Shown piece after piece: positions 7,923 through 15,395 of a DNA stretch of 41,829 nt. Position 1 is the stretch's first letter. Each line of letters begins with the position of its first letter. The notes under the pieces are model-generated. The model saw only the letters and a list, made by a program, of their open reading frames with translations. It was not told the DNA's origin and ran no database searches. The stretch is from Actinomycetota bacterium (GTDB lineage Bacteria; Actinomycetota; Actinomycetes; Mycobacteriales; SCTD01), in contig JAHWJP010000010.1 in assembly GCA_019348355.1 (NCBI GenBank), positions 1 to 41,829 of the forward strand, written 5' to 3'. The position numbers and the translations under genes are program-made.

Positions 7923-9692
7923 ATGCTCGAGGACATGCGGATCCGGGGGCTCGGCGTCATCGACGACGCCGTGCTCGCGCTCGGGCCCGGTCTGACAGTC
8001 GTGACCGGGGAGACCGGCGCCGGCAAGACGATGGTGGTGCAGGGGTTGTCCCTGCTGTTCGGCGGACGCGCGGAGGCCGGCCGGGTCCGACCCGGCAACG
8101 GGCGCGCGCTCGTGGAGGGCCGGTTGGTGCTCACCGCTGGGCACGCGGCCCTGGACCGGGCGGTCGAGGCCGGAGCCGAGCTGGACGACGGGGCCCTGTT
8201 GATCAGCCGGAGCGTGGCCGGCGACGGTCGTTCACGCGCCCACCTCGGGGGAGCGGCCGTGCCGGTCGGCGTCCTCGGCCAGCTCGCCGAGCACGTGCTC
8301 GCGGTGCACGGACAGAGCGACCAGCACCGGCTGCTGCAGCCGGCGCGGCAGCGGGCGGCTCTGGACCGCTACGCCGGACCGGCCGTGCTCGAGTTGCGAG
8401 ACCGCTTCGCCGCGGACTGGGGGCGCTGGCGGCAGGGGCGCGGAACCCTCGATCAGCTGCGCGCCGCCGAGGTCGAGCGCAACCGCGAAGCCGAGCTGCT
8501 GCGGCTCGGACTCGTCGAGGTCGAGGCTGCCGAGCCCGCACCTGGGGAGGGCAAGGCGCTGATAGCGGAGATCGAGCGGCTCGCCCACGCCGACGACCTG
8601 CGAGCAGCGGCCGCGGCCGGTCAGCAGGCACTCACCGGGGACGAGACGGCTCCTGACGGTGTCGAGGCGCTGGGCCTGGTGGTGAGCGCGCGACGTCGCC
8701 TGGAGTCGGCCGTCGGGCACGACGCCCAGCTCGGGACGCTGGCGGCCAGACTGACCGAGATCGGCCATCTGCTGACCGACGTCGCGGGGGAGCTGGCGTC
8801 CTACCTGGCCTCGGTCGACGCCGACCCGGCGCGCCTGTCAGCGGCGCAGGAGCGGCTTGCGCTGCTGACCACTCTCGTTCGCCGGTACGGCGCCGCCGAC
8901 ACCGACGGCGTGCTCGCCTGGGCGCAGCAGGCGTCCGACCGGCTGCTCGCGCTCGATGGCGCGCAGGACCGGATCGCGGCGCTCGAGCAGCAGGACAGCG
9001 AGCTCGAAGCCGCGCTGGGCGAGCTCGCCGGCGAGCTGTCGGCGGCCCGGACCGAGGCCGCCCGGCGCTTCGGAGCCGCCGTCACGGCCGAGTTGGCCGA
9101 GCTGGCGATGCCGCACGCCGAGGTCCGGGCTGCGGTCAGCTCACGGGAGTTGCCCCACGGCGAATCAGCGGGCGGCCTGGTGGTCGAGGGTCGCCTGCTC
9201 GCCGCAACCGCGGCCGGTGTGGACGACGTCGAGCTGCTGCTGAGGCCGCACCCCGGGTCACCGCCGCGCCCGCTCCACAAGGGGGCGTCCGGAGGCGAGC
9301 TGTCCCGGGTCATGCTGGCGGTCGAGGTCGTGTTCGCGGGATCGGACCCCGTACCGCTTCTGGTGTTCGACGAGGTCGACGCCGGGGTGGGCGGGCGGGC
9401 GGCCGTCGAGGTCGGCCGGCGGCTTGCCCGGCTGGCGCGCGACCACCAGGTCGTCGTCGTCACTCACCTGCCCCAGGTTGCCGCCTTCGCCGATCGGCAC
9501 CTGTTGGTCGTCAAGGCCGACAACGGCACCGTCACCACCAGCGGAGTGGTGTCGCTCGAAGGGGCCGAACGGGTCGCCGAGCTCTCCCGCATGCTCGCGG
9601 GCGTCGACACCGGGCTGGCCCGAGGCCATGCGGAGGAGCTGCTCGCGGTCGCCGCCGCGCAGCGCCGCAGCGGGACGCGCCCGCCTGCCTGA
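7923..9692 (+). CDS. recN: DNA repair protein RecN
   Basis: 589 residues, normal for this SMC-like ATPase that acts at double-strand breaks. Walker A is GETGAGKT (residues 29-36). The central ~300 residues are helical with heptad character (about 170-390). The ABC signature is KGASGGELSR, and Walker B is LLVFDEVDAGVGG, followed by QVVVVTHLPQVAAFAD. The ATG at 7923 gives the family start MLEDMRIRGLGVIDDAV; a leaderless -10 box precedes it. Confidence 0.97.
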   Translation: MLEDMRIRGLGVIDDAVLALGPGLTVVTGETGAGKTMVVQGLSLLFGGRAEAGRVRPGNGRALVEGRLVLTAGHAALDRAVEAGAELDDGALLISRSVAGDGRSRAHLGGAAVPVGVLGQLAEHVLAVHGQSDQHRLLQPARQRAALDRYAGPAVLELRDRFAADWGRWRQGRGTLDQLRAAEVERNREAELLRLGLVEVEAAEPAPGEGKALIAEIERLAHADDLRAAAAAGQQALTGDETAPDGVEALGLVVSARRRLESAVGHDAQLGTLAARLTEIGHLLTDVAGELASYLASVDADPARLSAAQERLALLTTLVRRYGAADTDGVLAWAQQASDRLLALDGAQDRIAALEQQDSELEAALGELAGELSAARTEAARRFGAAVTAELAELAMPHAEVRAAVSSRELPHGESAGGLVVEGRLLAATAAGVDDVELLLRPHPGSPPRPLHKGASGGELSRVMLAVEVVFAGSDPVPLLVFDEVDAGVGGRAAVEVGRRLARLARDHQVVVVTHLPQVAAFADRHLLVVKADNGTVTTSGVVSLEGAERVAELSRMLAGVDTGLARGHAEELLAVAAAQRRSGTRPPA

Positions 9693-9715
9693 CCGACGGC
9701 AGGGGTCGGGTCTGG

Positions 9716-9721
9716 CAGAAT
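9716..9721 (+). promoter_or_regulatory. -10 element of probable leaderless steA promoter
   Basis: CAGAAT lies 7 nt before the ATG at 9729. Position and sequence fit a weak leaderless promoter. It would allow the steA-steB unit to be transcribed apart from recN. Confidence 0.35.
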
Positions 9722-9728
9722 CTCCCCG

Positions 9729-10901
9729 ATGAAGCTGCTGCGCCGTCGGGAGACCGACCAGCTGCCGGGCACCATCGGTGTCGCGCGGCTGGACCGTCGG
9801 ACCAAGCGGCTCACCACCCGGCTGCAACCGGGCGACATCGCGATCATCGACCACGTCGACATCGACCGCGTCAGCGCAGACGCGCTCGTGAACTGCAAGG
9901 TCGGTGCTGTCGTCAACGCGGCGATCAGCACCAGTGGCCGCTATCCCAACCTGGGACCTGAGATCCTGCTCGCTGCGGGGGTTCCGCTGCTCGACAGCGT
10001 CGGCGACGAGATCTTCGGCGCGGTGCGCGACGGCGAGCGGGTGCGGCTGGACGGAGACACGCTGTACGCGGGCGAGCGGGTGCTCGCCGTCGGCACCCCT
10101 CAGGACGAGGACAGCATCAGCGCCTCGATGGCCGAGGCTCGCGCGGGCCTCGCCACCCAGCTGGAGGCGTTCGCGGCCAACACCATGGAGTACCTGCTCA
10201 AGGAGCGGGAGCTGCTGCTCGACGGCGTGGGGGTTCCGGAGATCCGCACTGTGCTGGAGGGAAGGCACGCACTGCTCGTCGTGCGCGGCTATGACTACCG
10301 CGAGGACCTGCAGGCGCTGCGGCCCTACATCCGGGAGTACCGGCCGATCCTGATCGGCGTGGACGGTGGCGCGGACGCGCTCGTCGAAGCGGGCTACCAG
10401 CCCGACCTGATCGTCGGTGACATGGACTCCGTCAGCGACGAGGTGCTGCGCTCGGGAGCCGAGGTCGTCGTCCACGCCTACGCAGACGGCTACGCGCCGG
10501 GCCTGCAGAGGGTGCAGGATCTCGGTGTGCACGCCGTCGTCTTTCCGGCCGCCGGCACCAGCGAGGACGTCGCGATGCTGCTGGCCGACGAGGCCGGCGC
10601 CCAGCTGATCGTCGCTGTCGGCACGCACGCCACGCTGGTGGAGTTCCTCGACAAGGGCCGGCAGGGGATGGCCTCGACCTTCCTGACCCGGCTGCGCGTC
10701 GGCGGCAAGCTCGTCGACGCCAAGGGCGTGAGCCGGCTCTACCGCAGTCGCATCTCCAGCTGGTCGCTGGTGCTGCTCGTGCTGGCGACCCTCGTGACGA
10801 TGGCGGCAGCCATCTACGTGTCGTCCGCAGCACAGGCGTACGGCGATCTGCTCTCCGACGCCTGGTCGAGCTTCTACTTCTGGATCACCGGGCTGTTCTA
10901 G
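9729..10901 (+). CDS. steA: SteA-like cytokinetic ring protein
   Basis: 390 residues. The N-terminal part (GVARLDRRTKRLTTRLQPGD, then IIDHVDIDRVSADAL) precedes a thiamine-pyrophosphokinase-like core (PILIGVDGGADALVEAGYQP, then VGDMDSVSD). A membrane segment lies near the C-terminus (WSLVLLVLATLVTMAAAIYV, about 347-367) with a short outer tail. This is the architecture of SteA (cg1603) of Corynebacterium glutamicum, which with SteB controls peptidoglycan hydrolysis at division, and of Rv1697. The adjacent steB-like gene supports the call. Whether the pyrophosphokinase-like core is active is unknown. Confidence 0.85.
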   Translation: MKLLRRRETDQLPGTIGVARLDRRTKRLTTRLQPGDIAIIDHVDIDRVSADALVNCKVGAVVNAAISTSGRYPNLGPEILLAAGVPLLDSVGDEIFGAVRDGERVRLDGDTLYAGERVLAVGTPQDEDSISASMAEARAGLATQLEAFAANTMEYLLKERELLLDGVGVPEIRTVLEGRHALLVVRGYDYREDLQALRPYIREYRPILIGVDGGADALVEAGYQPDLIVGDMDSVSDEVLRSGAEVVVHAYADGYAPGLQRVQDLGVHAVVFPAAGTSEDVAMLLADEAGAQLIVAVGTHATLVEFLDKGRQGMASTFLTRLRVGGKLVDAKGVSRLYRSRISSWSLVLLVLATLVTMAAAIYVSSAAQAYGDLLSDAWSSFYFWITGLF

Positions 10902-11009
10902 AGCTCCCGGCCCGGCCTGTCCTGCCGGACCTGCGTGCCCGGATGAGGCAGGCTGGTCGACGTCGCGCGGGGTCGCCCGCGACCCGAACAGCAGTGGAGG
11001 CTGGAGCAC

Positions 11010-11960
11010 GTGGTCGATTTTCGCTACCACTTGGTGTCGATCATCGCGGTGTTCCTCGCGCTGGCCGTCGGCATCGTCCTCGGCACCACCGCCCTGAAGG
11101 GCCCGGTGCTGGACGACCTGCGGGACAACATCCGGCGCCTCAGCGCGGACAAGCGCACCCTCGAAGGTGAGGTCGGTGGGCTGCGCAGCCAGGTAGGAGC
11201 GGCTGATGAGTTCGCTGCCGGCGTCGGCCCGGGTCTGGTTCGCGGAACCCTGGCCGAGCAGGGCGTCCTGGTCGTCACCACGCCCGAGACGCCGGCTGAT
11301 GTCGTGGAGCGGCTCACCGTGCTGCTGGGGCAGGCCGGCGCGCAGGTGACCGGGCAGCTGCGGGTGCTTGCGGCGCTGTCCGATCCGGAGCAGGCACAGC
11401 TGGTGGAGGACCTCGTTGCCGAGGTCGTCCCGGCCGGCGTTGACCTGCCGGACGGTGAACCGGTCGAGCGGGCGACGGTCGAGCTGGCCGCGGTGCTGAC
11501 CAGCCCGCCGAGGGGTGAGGGTGTCGATCCGGACGAGGCGCAGGCCGTGCTGTCCGCCTTCGAGGAGGCGGACCTGATCCAGTTCGACAGCGACGGCGGG
11601 GTGCTGCGCAAGGCGAGTCTTGCTGTGGTGCTCACCGGACCTGCGCCCGCCGCCGACCTCGAGCCGGCCCAGACCGCCGCGCAGGAGGCGATGCTCTCCT
11701 TGGCGGCGGCCCTGGACCAGCGGGCCCGTGGCGCGGTCGTCGCCGGTCCCTTCACCTCGGCCGACGAGCGCGGGCTGGTCGGGGCTCTTCGTGACGACTC
11801 CAGCCTGGCCAGTGAGGTCTCCGGTGTCGACAACGCGGACCGGGGCACCGGGATGGTGGCTGTCGTGCTTGCGCTGGCCGAGCAGGGCCGGGGTGTCGCC
11901 GGACAGTACGGCGGCGGACCGCGCGCCGACGGTGCGCTGCCGGGTCCGCCCGGCCCGTGA
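11010..11960 (+). CDS. steB: SteB/MctB-like envelope protein (copper transporter family, DUF3186)
   Basis: 316 residues from GTG 11010. The N-terminus VDFRYHLVSIIAVFLALAVG is the family signature and forms one membrane anchor. A coiled coil follows (RDNIRRLSADKRTLEGEVGG), then a large domain outside the membrane. SteB of C. glutamicum binds SteA and regulates RipA-dependent cell separation; the M. tuberculosis homologue (Rv1698, MctB) was described as a copper-handling channel protein. The short Pro/Gly-rich C-terminus ends in a TGA that is the first base set of a 14-bp tandem repeat. Confidence 0.87.
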   Translation: MVDFRYHLVSIIAVFLALAVGIVLGTTALKGPVLDDLRDNIRRLSADKRTLEGEVGGLRSQVGAADEFAAGVGPGLVRGTLAEQGVLVVTTPETPADVVERLTVLLGQAGAQVTGQLRVLAALSDPEQAQLVEDLVAEVVPAGVDLPDGEPVERATVELAAVLTSPPRGEGVDPDEAQAVLSAFEEADLIQFDSDGGVLRKASLAVVLTGPAPAADLEPAQTAAQEAMLSLAAALDQRARGAVVAGPFTSADERGLVGALRDDSSLASEVSGVDNADRGTGMVAVVLALAEQGRGVAGQYGGGPRADGALPGPPGP

Positions 11961-12011
11961 CCACGCCCGTATGACCGCGCCCGTATGACCGCGCCCGTAT
12001 GACCGCCTGCG
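11958..12011. repeat. 14-bp tandem repeat beginning in the steB stop codon
   Basis: The unit TGACCRCGCCCGTA occurs three times (11958-11971, 11972-11985, 11986-11999), followed by a degenerate copy TGACCGCCTGCG (12000-12011) and a further TGACCACGACG. The unit begins with TGA, so the steB stop codon is part of the array. The length varies easily by slippage and lies 46 bases before the next gene. Confidence 0.9.
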
Positions 12012-12056
12012 TGACCACGACGTCCTCGTGACTGCAGCCTTCGTGACGGCGGTATC

Positions 12057-12839
12057 ATGAACCAGCGCCCGCGCCGCGCCATTCCGGCCGTTGTCTCGCG
12101 GGCGCTCTCGGGAGCCGTTCTGGCATGGACCGCCCAGCGCGTCCTGACGGCGCGGCCACCCGGCGGGGCTCCGCGCTGGGAGCGCACCAACCATCGCGGG
12201 CGACCGGTCAGCCTGCTGTCCGGGCCCGCCCTCGCTCTCGCTGCGGTCGCCACTGCCGATCTGCCGGTCGCCGCTGCAGGTGCGGCCGGTTTCGGAGCTG
12301 CGGTGGTCGGGGGCTACGACGACGCGGTCGGCGACCGGTCCGCTCGGGGCTTTCGGGGTCATCTCGCGGCGTTGCGCCGCGGCCGGTTGACCAGCGGCGG
12401 GGTCAAGGTGCTCGGGATCGGCGTGGCCGGCCTGCTCGCCTGTTCCCGGCCGGGCGTGCGGCGCCGCGAGATCCTGCTCGAAGGGGCGGTCGTCGCGGCC
12501 AGCGCCAACCTGCTCAACCTGCTGGACCTGCGCCCCGGCCGGGCGCTCAAGGCGGGCGCCGTCGCGGCGCTCGTGCTCGGCCAGCCGGGGCCGGCCGCCG
12601 CTGCCGCTGCCCTGCTGCCGGCCGACCTCGGCGAGCGGGCCATGCTCGGCGACGCCGGAGCCAATGCCCTCGGGGCCGTGCTCGGCCTGGCGCTGGTGCG
12701 CCGGCATCCGCAGCGCCGCCTGATCGCCCTGACCACGCTGACCGCCGCCACCGCCGTGAGCGAGGTCCTCTCGTACAGCCGGATCATCGACGCCGTCCCG
12801 CCGCTCTCGTGGGTGGACCGGGTCGGCCGGCAGCCGTGA
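12057..12839 (+). CDS. Divergent MraY/WecA-family glycosyl-1-phosphate transferase
   Basis: 260 residues, shorter than MraY (about 350). Diagnostic pieces in family order: ERTNHRGRPVSLLSGPAL (polyprenyl-phosphate side), VVGGYDDAVGDRSARGFRGHL (the Asp-Asp pair), LTSGGVKVLGIG, NLLNLLDLRPGRALK (the N-x-x-N-x-x-D loop) and MLGDAGANALGAVLG. Several hydrophobic segments are visible. The family moves a sugar-1-phosphate from UDP to a polyprenyl lipid. The shortened form and weak motifs make its substrate unclear. GTGA overlap with the MurJ-like gene suggests joint production. Confidence 0.72.
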   Translation: MNQRPRRAIPAVVSRALSGAVLAWTAQRVLTARPPGGAPRWERTNHRGRPVSLLSGPALALAAVATADLPVAAAGAAGFGAAVVGGYDDAVGDRSARGFRGHLAALRRGRLTSGGVKVLGIGVAGLLACSRPGVRRREILLEGAVVAASANLLNLLDLRPGRALKAGAVAALVLGQPGPAAAAAALLPADLGERAMLGDAGANALGAVLGLALVRRHPQRRLIALTTLTAATAVSEVLSYSRIIDAVPPLSWVDRVGRQP

Positions 12840-14404
12840 GGACAGCGCGCGTCGTGCTCGGGGCGGCGGCCGGCATCGCCCTGGTCACGGTCGCAGCGCG
12901 CGTCGTCGGATTCGGTCGGGTCGCCGTGCTGTCCCGGACGCTCGGCACCTCATGCGTCGGCGACACCTATTCAGCCGCGAACTACGTGCCCAACATCGTG
13001 TTCGAGATCGTCGCAGGCGGGGCGCTCGCCTCCCTGGTGGTGCCCGTGCTCGCCGGTGCAGTCGCGAAGGGGGATCGCTCGCAGGCCTCCCGGACGGCCA
13101 GCACGCTGCTGACCTGGACGGTGGTGATCCTCGTCCCGGTCGCCCTGCTGGGGGCGCTGTGCGCGCCGCTGCTGATGCGCGCACTGCTCGGCGACGACCC
13201 GACGTGTGCGGGTGCGGTCGCCACCGGCAGCCGCATGCTCGTGGTCTTCATGCCGCAGGTCGTGCTGTACGGCATCGGCATCGTCGTCGCCGGCGTCCTG
13301 CAGGCGCACCGGCGCTTCCTCGGGCCGGCGCTCGCACCGCTGCTGTCCAGTCTGGTCGTGGTGACCGCCTACCTGCTGTACGCCGCCCGAGGCCCGGTCG
13401 CCGAGCTCGAGGCGCTGCCGCGAAGCCAGGAGCTGGTCCTGTCGGTGGGAACCACGCTCGGGGTGGCGGTGCTCAGCCTCGGGCTGCTCGTGCCGCTGCG
13501 CCGGTGCGGCCTGCGGTTGCGCCCGGCTCTGGGCTTCCCGCCCGGTGTGGCCGTGCTGGTGCGCCGCCTTGCGCTCGCCGGGATCGCCGGGCTCGCGGCT
13601 CAGCAGGTCGCGCTGGTGGTCGCCCTGCGGCTGGCGGCGGGCGCACCGGCCGAGGGCTCGGTCATCGTGTTCACCGTGGCGACCGCCTTGTTCCTGCTGC
13701 CCTGGGCGGTGCTGGCGGTGCCGGTGGCGACCAGCGTCTTCCCTGGCCTGTCGGCCAGCGCCGAGGCGGGCCAGACACTGGCCTACACCGAGCTGAGCAG
13801 CCGGTCGGTGCGCACGGTCCTGCTGGCGATGACCGGCGCTGCCGCCGTCCTCGCGGTGGTCGCCGCCCCGGTCGCCCGGCTGCTCGTTCGCGGCGTTCCC
13901 GGCCCGGAGAGCTCGGCGGCGCTGGCCGAGGCGACCGCGGCCTTCGCTCCCGGCCTGGTCGGCTACGGACTGCTGGCGCTGTTGGCCCGGGCCCTCTACG
14001 CGCGCGGCGACGGGCGGACCCCGGCCGTGGCGACGGTCCTGGGCTGGCTCGCGGTCGGCGTGGCGGACCTCGCGCTCGTCGCCGGGCTGCCAGACGCCGA
14101 CCGGGTGGTCCTGCTCGGGATCGGCAACACGATCGGGGTGAGCCTCGCGGGCGGGCTACTGCTGCTCGGTCTGCGGCGGGCCGCTGGACCGGCAGCGCTG
14201 ACCGGCGCCGGTCGTTCCGGTGCGGCGGGGTTGGCCGGAGCCGGTCTGATCGTGGCGCTGGCCTCGCTCGCGCCGACGCCCGACGCGACGCCGCTCGCCG
14301 ACCTGCTGGCCGCCGCCGGAACCGCGCTTGCCGCCGCGCTCGTCTTCCTGCTCGTGGTGCGCCTGCTCGACCCCGCCGGCCTGAAGGGGCTGTTACGTGC
14401 CTGA
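12836..14404 (+). CDS. MurJ/MviN-like lipid-linked intermediate flippase
   Basis: 522 residues from GTG 12836 in a GTGA overlap. About 14 hydrophobic segments run through the protein. The family start is recognisable (VARVVGFGRVAVLSRTLG, then YSAANYVPNIVFEIVAGGAL, then LVVPVLAGAV), as is ALYARGDGRTPAVATVLGW. The MOP-superfamily member would flip a polyprenyl-linked sugar across the membrane. It may be the genome's second MurJ-type protein: neighbours are an MraY-like enzyme and a glycosyltransferase, so a dedicated lipid-linked glycan is plausible. There is no C-terminal kinase-like fusion as in mycobacterial MviN. Confidence 0.85.
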   Translation: MRTARVVLGAAAGIALVTVAARVVGFGRVAVLSRTLGTSCVGDTYSAANYVPNIVFEIVAGGALASLVVPVLAGAVAKGDRSQASRTASTLLTWTVVILVPVALLGALCAPLLMRALLGDDPTCAGAVATGSRMLVVFMPQVVLYGIGIVVAGVLQAHRRFLGPALAPLLSSLVVVTAYLLYAARGPVAELEALPRSQELVLSVGTTLGVAVLSLGLLVPLRRCGLRLRPALGFPPGVAVLVRRLALAGIAGLAAQQVALVVALRLAAGAPAEGSVIVFTVATALFLLPWAVLAVPVATSVFPGLSASAEAGQTLAYTELSSRSVRTVLLAMTGAAAVLAVVAAPVARLLVRGVPGPESSAALAEATAAFAPGLVGYGLLALLARALYARGDGRTPAVATVLGWLAVGVADLALVAGLPDADRVVLLGIGNTIGVSLAGGLLLLGLRRAAGPAALTGAGRSGAAGLAGAGLIVALASLAPTPDATPLADLLAAAGTALAAALVFLLVVRLLDPAGLKGLLRA

Positions 14405-15395
14405 CCGGGTGCTGCTCGTGCTCGCCACCAGTACCGGCGGCGTCGGCCGACACGTGCAGTCTCTCGCGGCCGGCCTGGTCCAGCACGGCTTCTCGGTCAC
14501 CGTTGCAGGTCCGGCCGGCACCGGGCGGGGATTCGCCTTCCCGACCTTCGTGGACGTCGAGATCGGCGTCCGCCCCCACCCGGTCCGGGACCTCCGCGCA
14601 CTGCTCGCCCTGCGACAGCTCGCCGCCGGGGTCGATGTCGTCCACGCACACGGCTTGCGGGCGTCATCGCTCGCTGTGCTGGGTCGCGGACCGGTCGTGA
14701 CCAGCTGGCACAACGCGGTCGGCGGCCGGCTCGGAGCGGCTCTGGAACGCCTCGTCGCCCGGCGCTCCGCTGTCGTGCTGGCCGCGAGCCCCGACCTGGC
14801 TGCTCGCGCCCGCACGGCCGGCGGCCGGGATGTCCGGGCCGGGCCGGTTGCCGCGCCACCGCTCCGGTCGACCGGCGATGACCCCGGGCTGGGCGCCCCG
14901 CTCGTGCTCGCCGTCGGGCGCCTGCACCCGCAGAAGGGCTACGACACCCTGCTGGCCGCCTTGCCGCTGTTCGGCGATGCGGTGGTGGCGGTTGCCGGCG
15001 ACGGTCCGCTCGAGGGCGCGCTGCGGGCCGCGGCGCCGCAGGTGCGGTGGCTGGGGCAGCGCGACGACGTTGCCGACCTGCTCGTCGCCGCCGACGTGGT
15101 GGTGCTGCCCTCGCGCTGGGAGGCCCGGTCCCTGACCGCGCAGGAGGCGCTGCGGGCCGGGCGGCCGCTCGTGGCGACAGCGGTCGGCGGGACACCCGAA
15201 CTGGTCCGGGACGGTGCGGTCCTGGTGCCGCCGGGCGACGCCCGCGCGCTCGGGCTCGCGGTGCGCGCCCTGCTGGACGATCCCGCGGCGGCAGCGGCCG
15301 TGGCGGCTCGCGGTCACGCCGTGGCCGCGACCTGGCCCACCGAGGACGACACGGTGGACCAGGTCGCGGCGCTCTACCGCGAGCTGCTCGGATGA
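14397..15395 (+). CDS. Family 4-type glycosyltransferase (GT-B fold)
   Basis: 332 residues from GTG 14397, overlapping the flippase gene by 8 bases; AAGGGGC precedes the start. N-terminal GT-B features: TSTGGVGRHVQSLAAGLVQHG and VDVVHAHGLRAS. C-terminal features: VLAVGRLHPQKGYDTLLAA, VRWLGQRDDVADLLVAADV and a donor-site loop SRWEARSLTAQEALRAGRPLV with the expected Glu residues. The donor is unknown. Place in the four-gene cassette suggests that it extends the lipid-linked sugar made by the MraY-like enzyme. Confidence 0.87.
   Translation: MPDRVLLVLATSTGGVGRHVQSLAAGLVQHGFSVTVAGPAGTGRGFAFPTFVDVEIGVRPHPVRDLRALLALRQLAAGVDVVHAHGLRASSLAVLGRGPVVTSWHNAVGGRLGAALERLVARRSAVVLAASPDLAARARTAGGRDVRAGPVAAPPLRSTGDDPGLGAPLVLAVGRLHPQKGYDTLLAALPLFGDAVVAVAGDGPLEGALRAAAPQVRWLGQRDDVADLLVAADVVVLPSRWEARSLTAQEALRAGRPLVATAVGGTPELVRDGAVLVPPGDARALGLAVRALLDDPAAAAAVAARGHAVAATWPTEDDTVDQVAALYRELLG

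Noticed and set aside
11958-12011. CRISPR array
   Set aside because: The unit is 14 bp in direct succession with no spacers and no cas genes.
9258-12707. 1149-codon minus-strand open frame
   Set aside because: It runs antisense across recN, steA, steB and the MraY-like gene, all with clear motifs on the plus strand; the frame is open only because of GC-biased codon positions.
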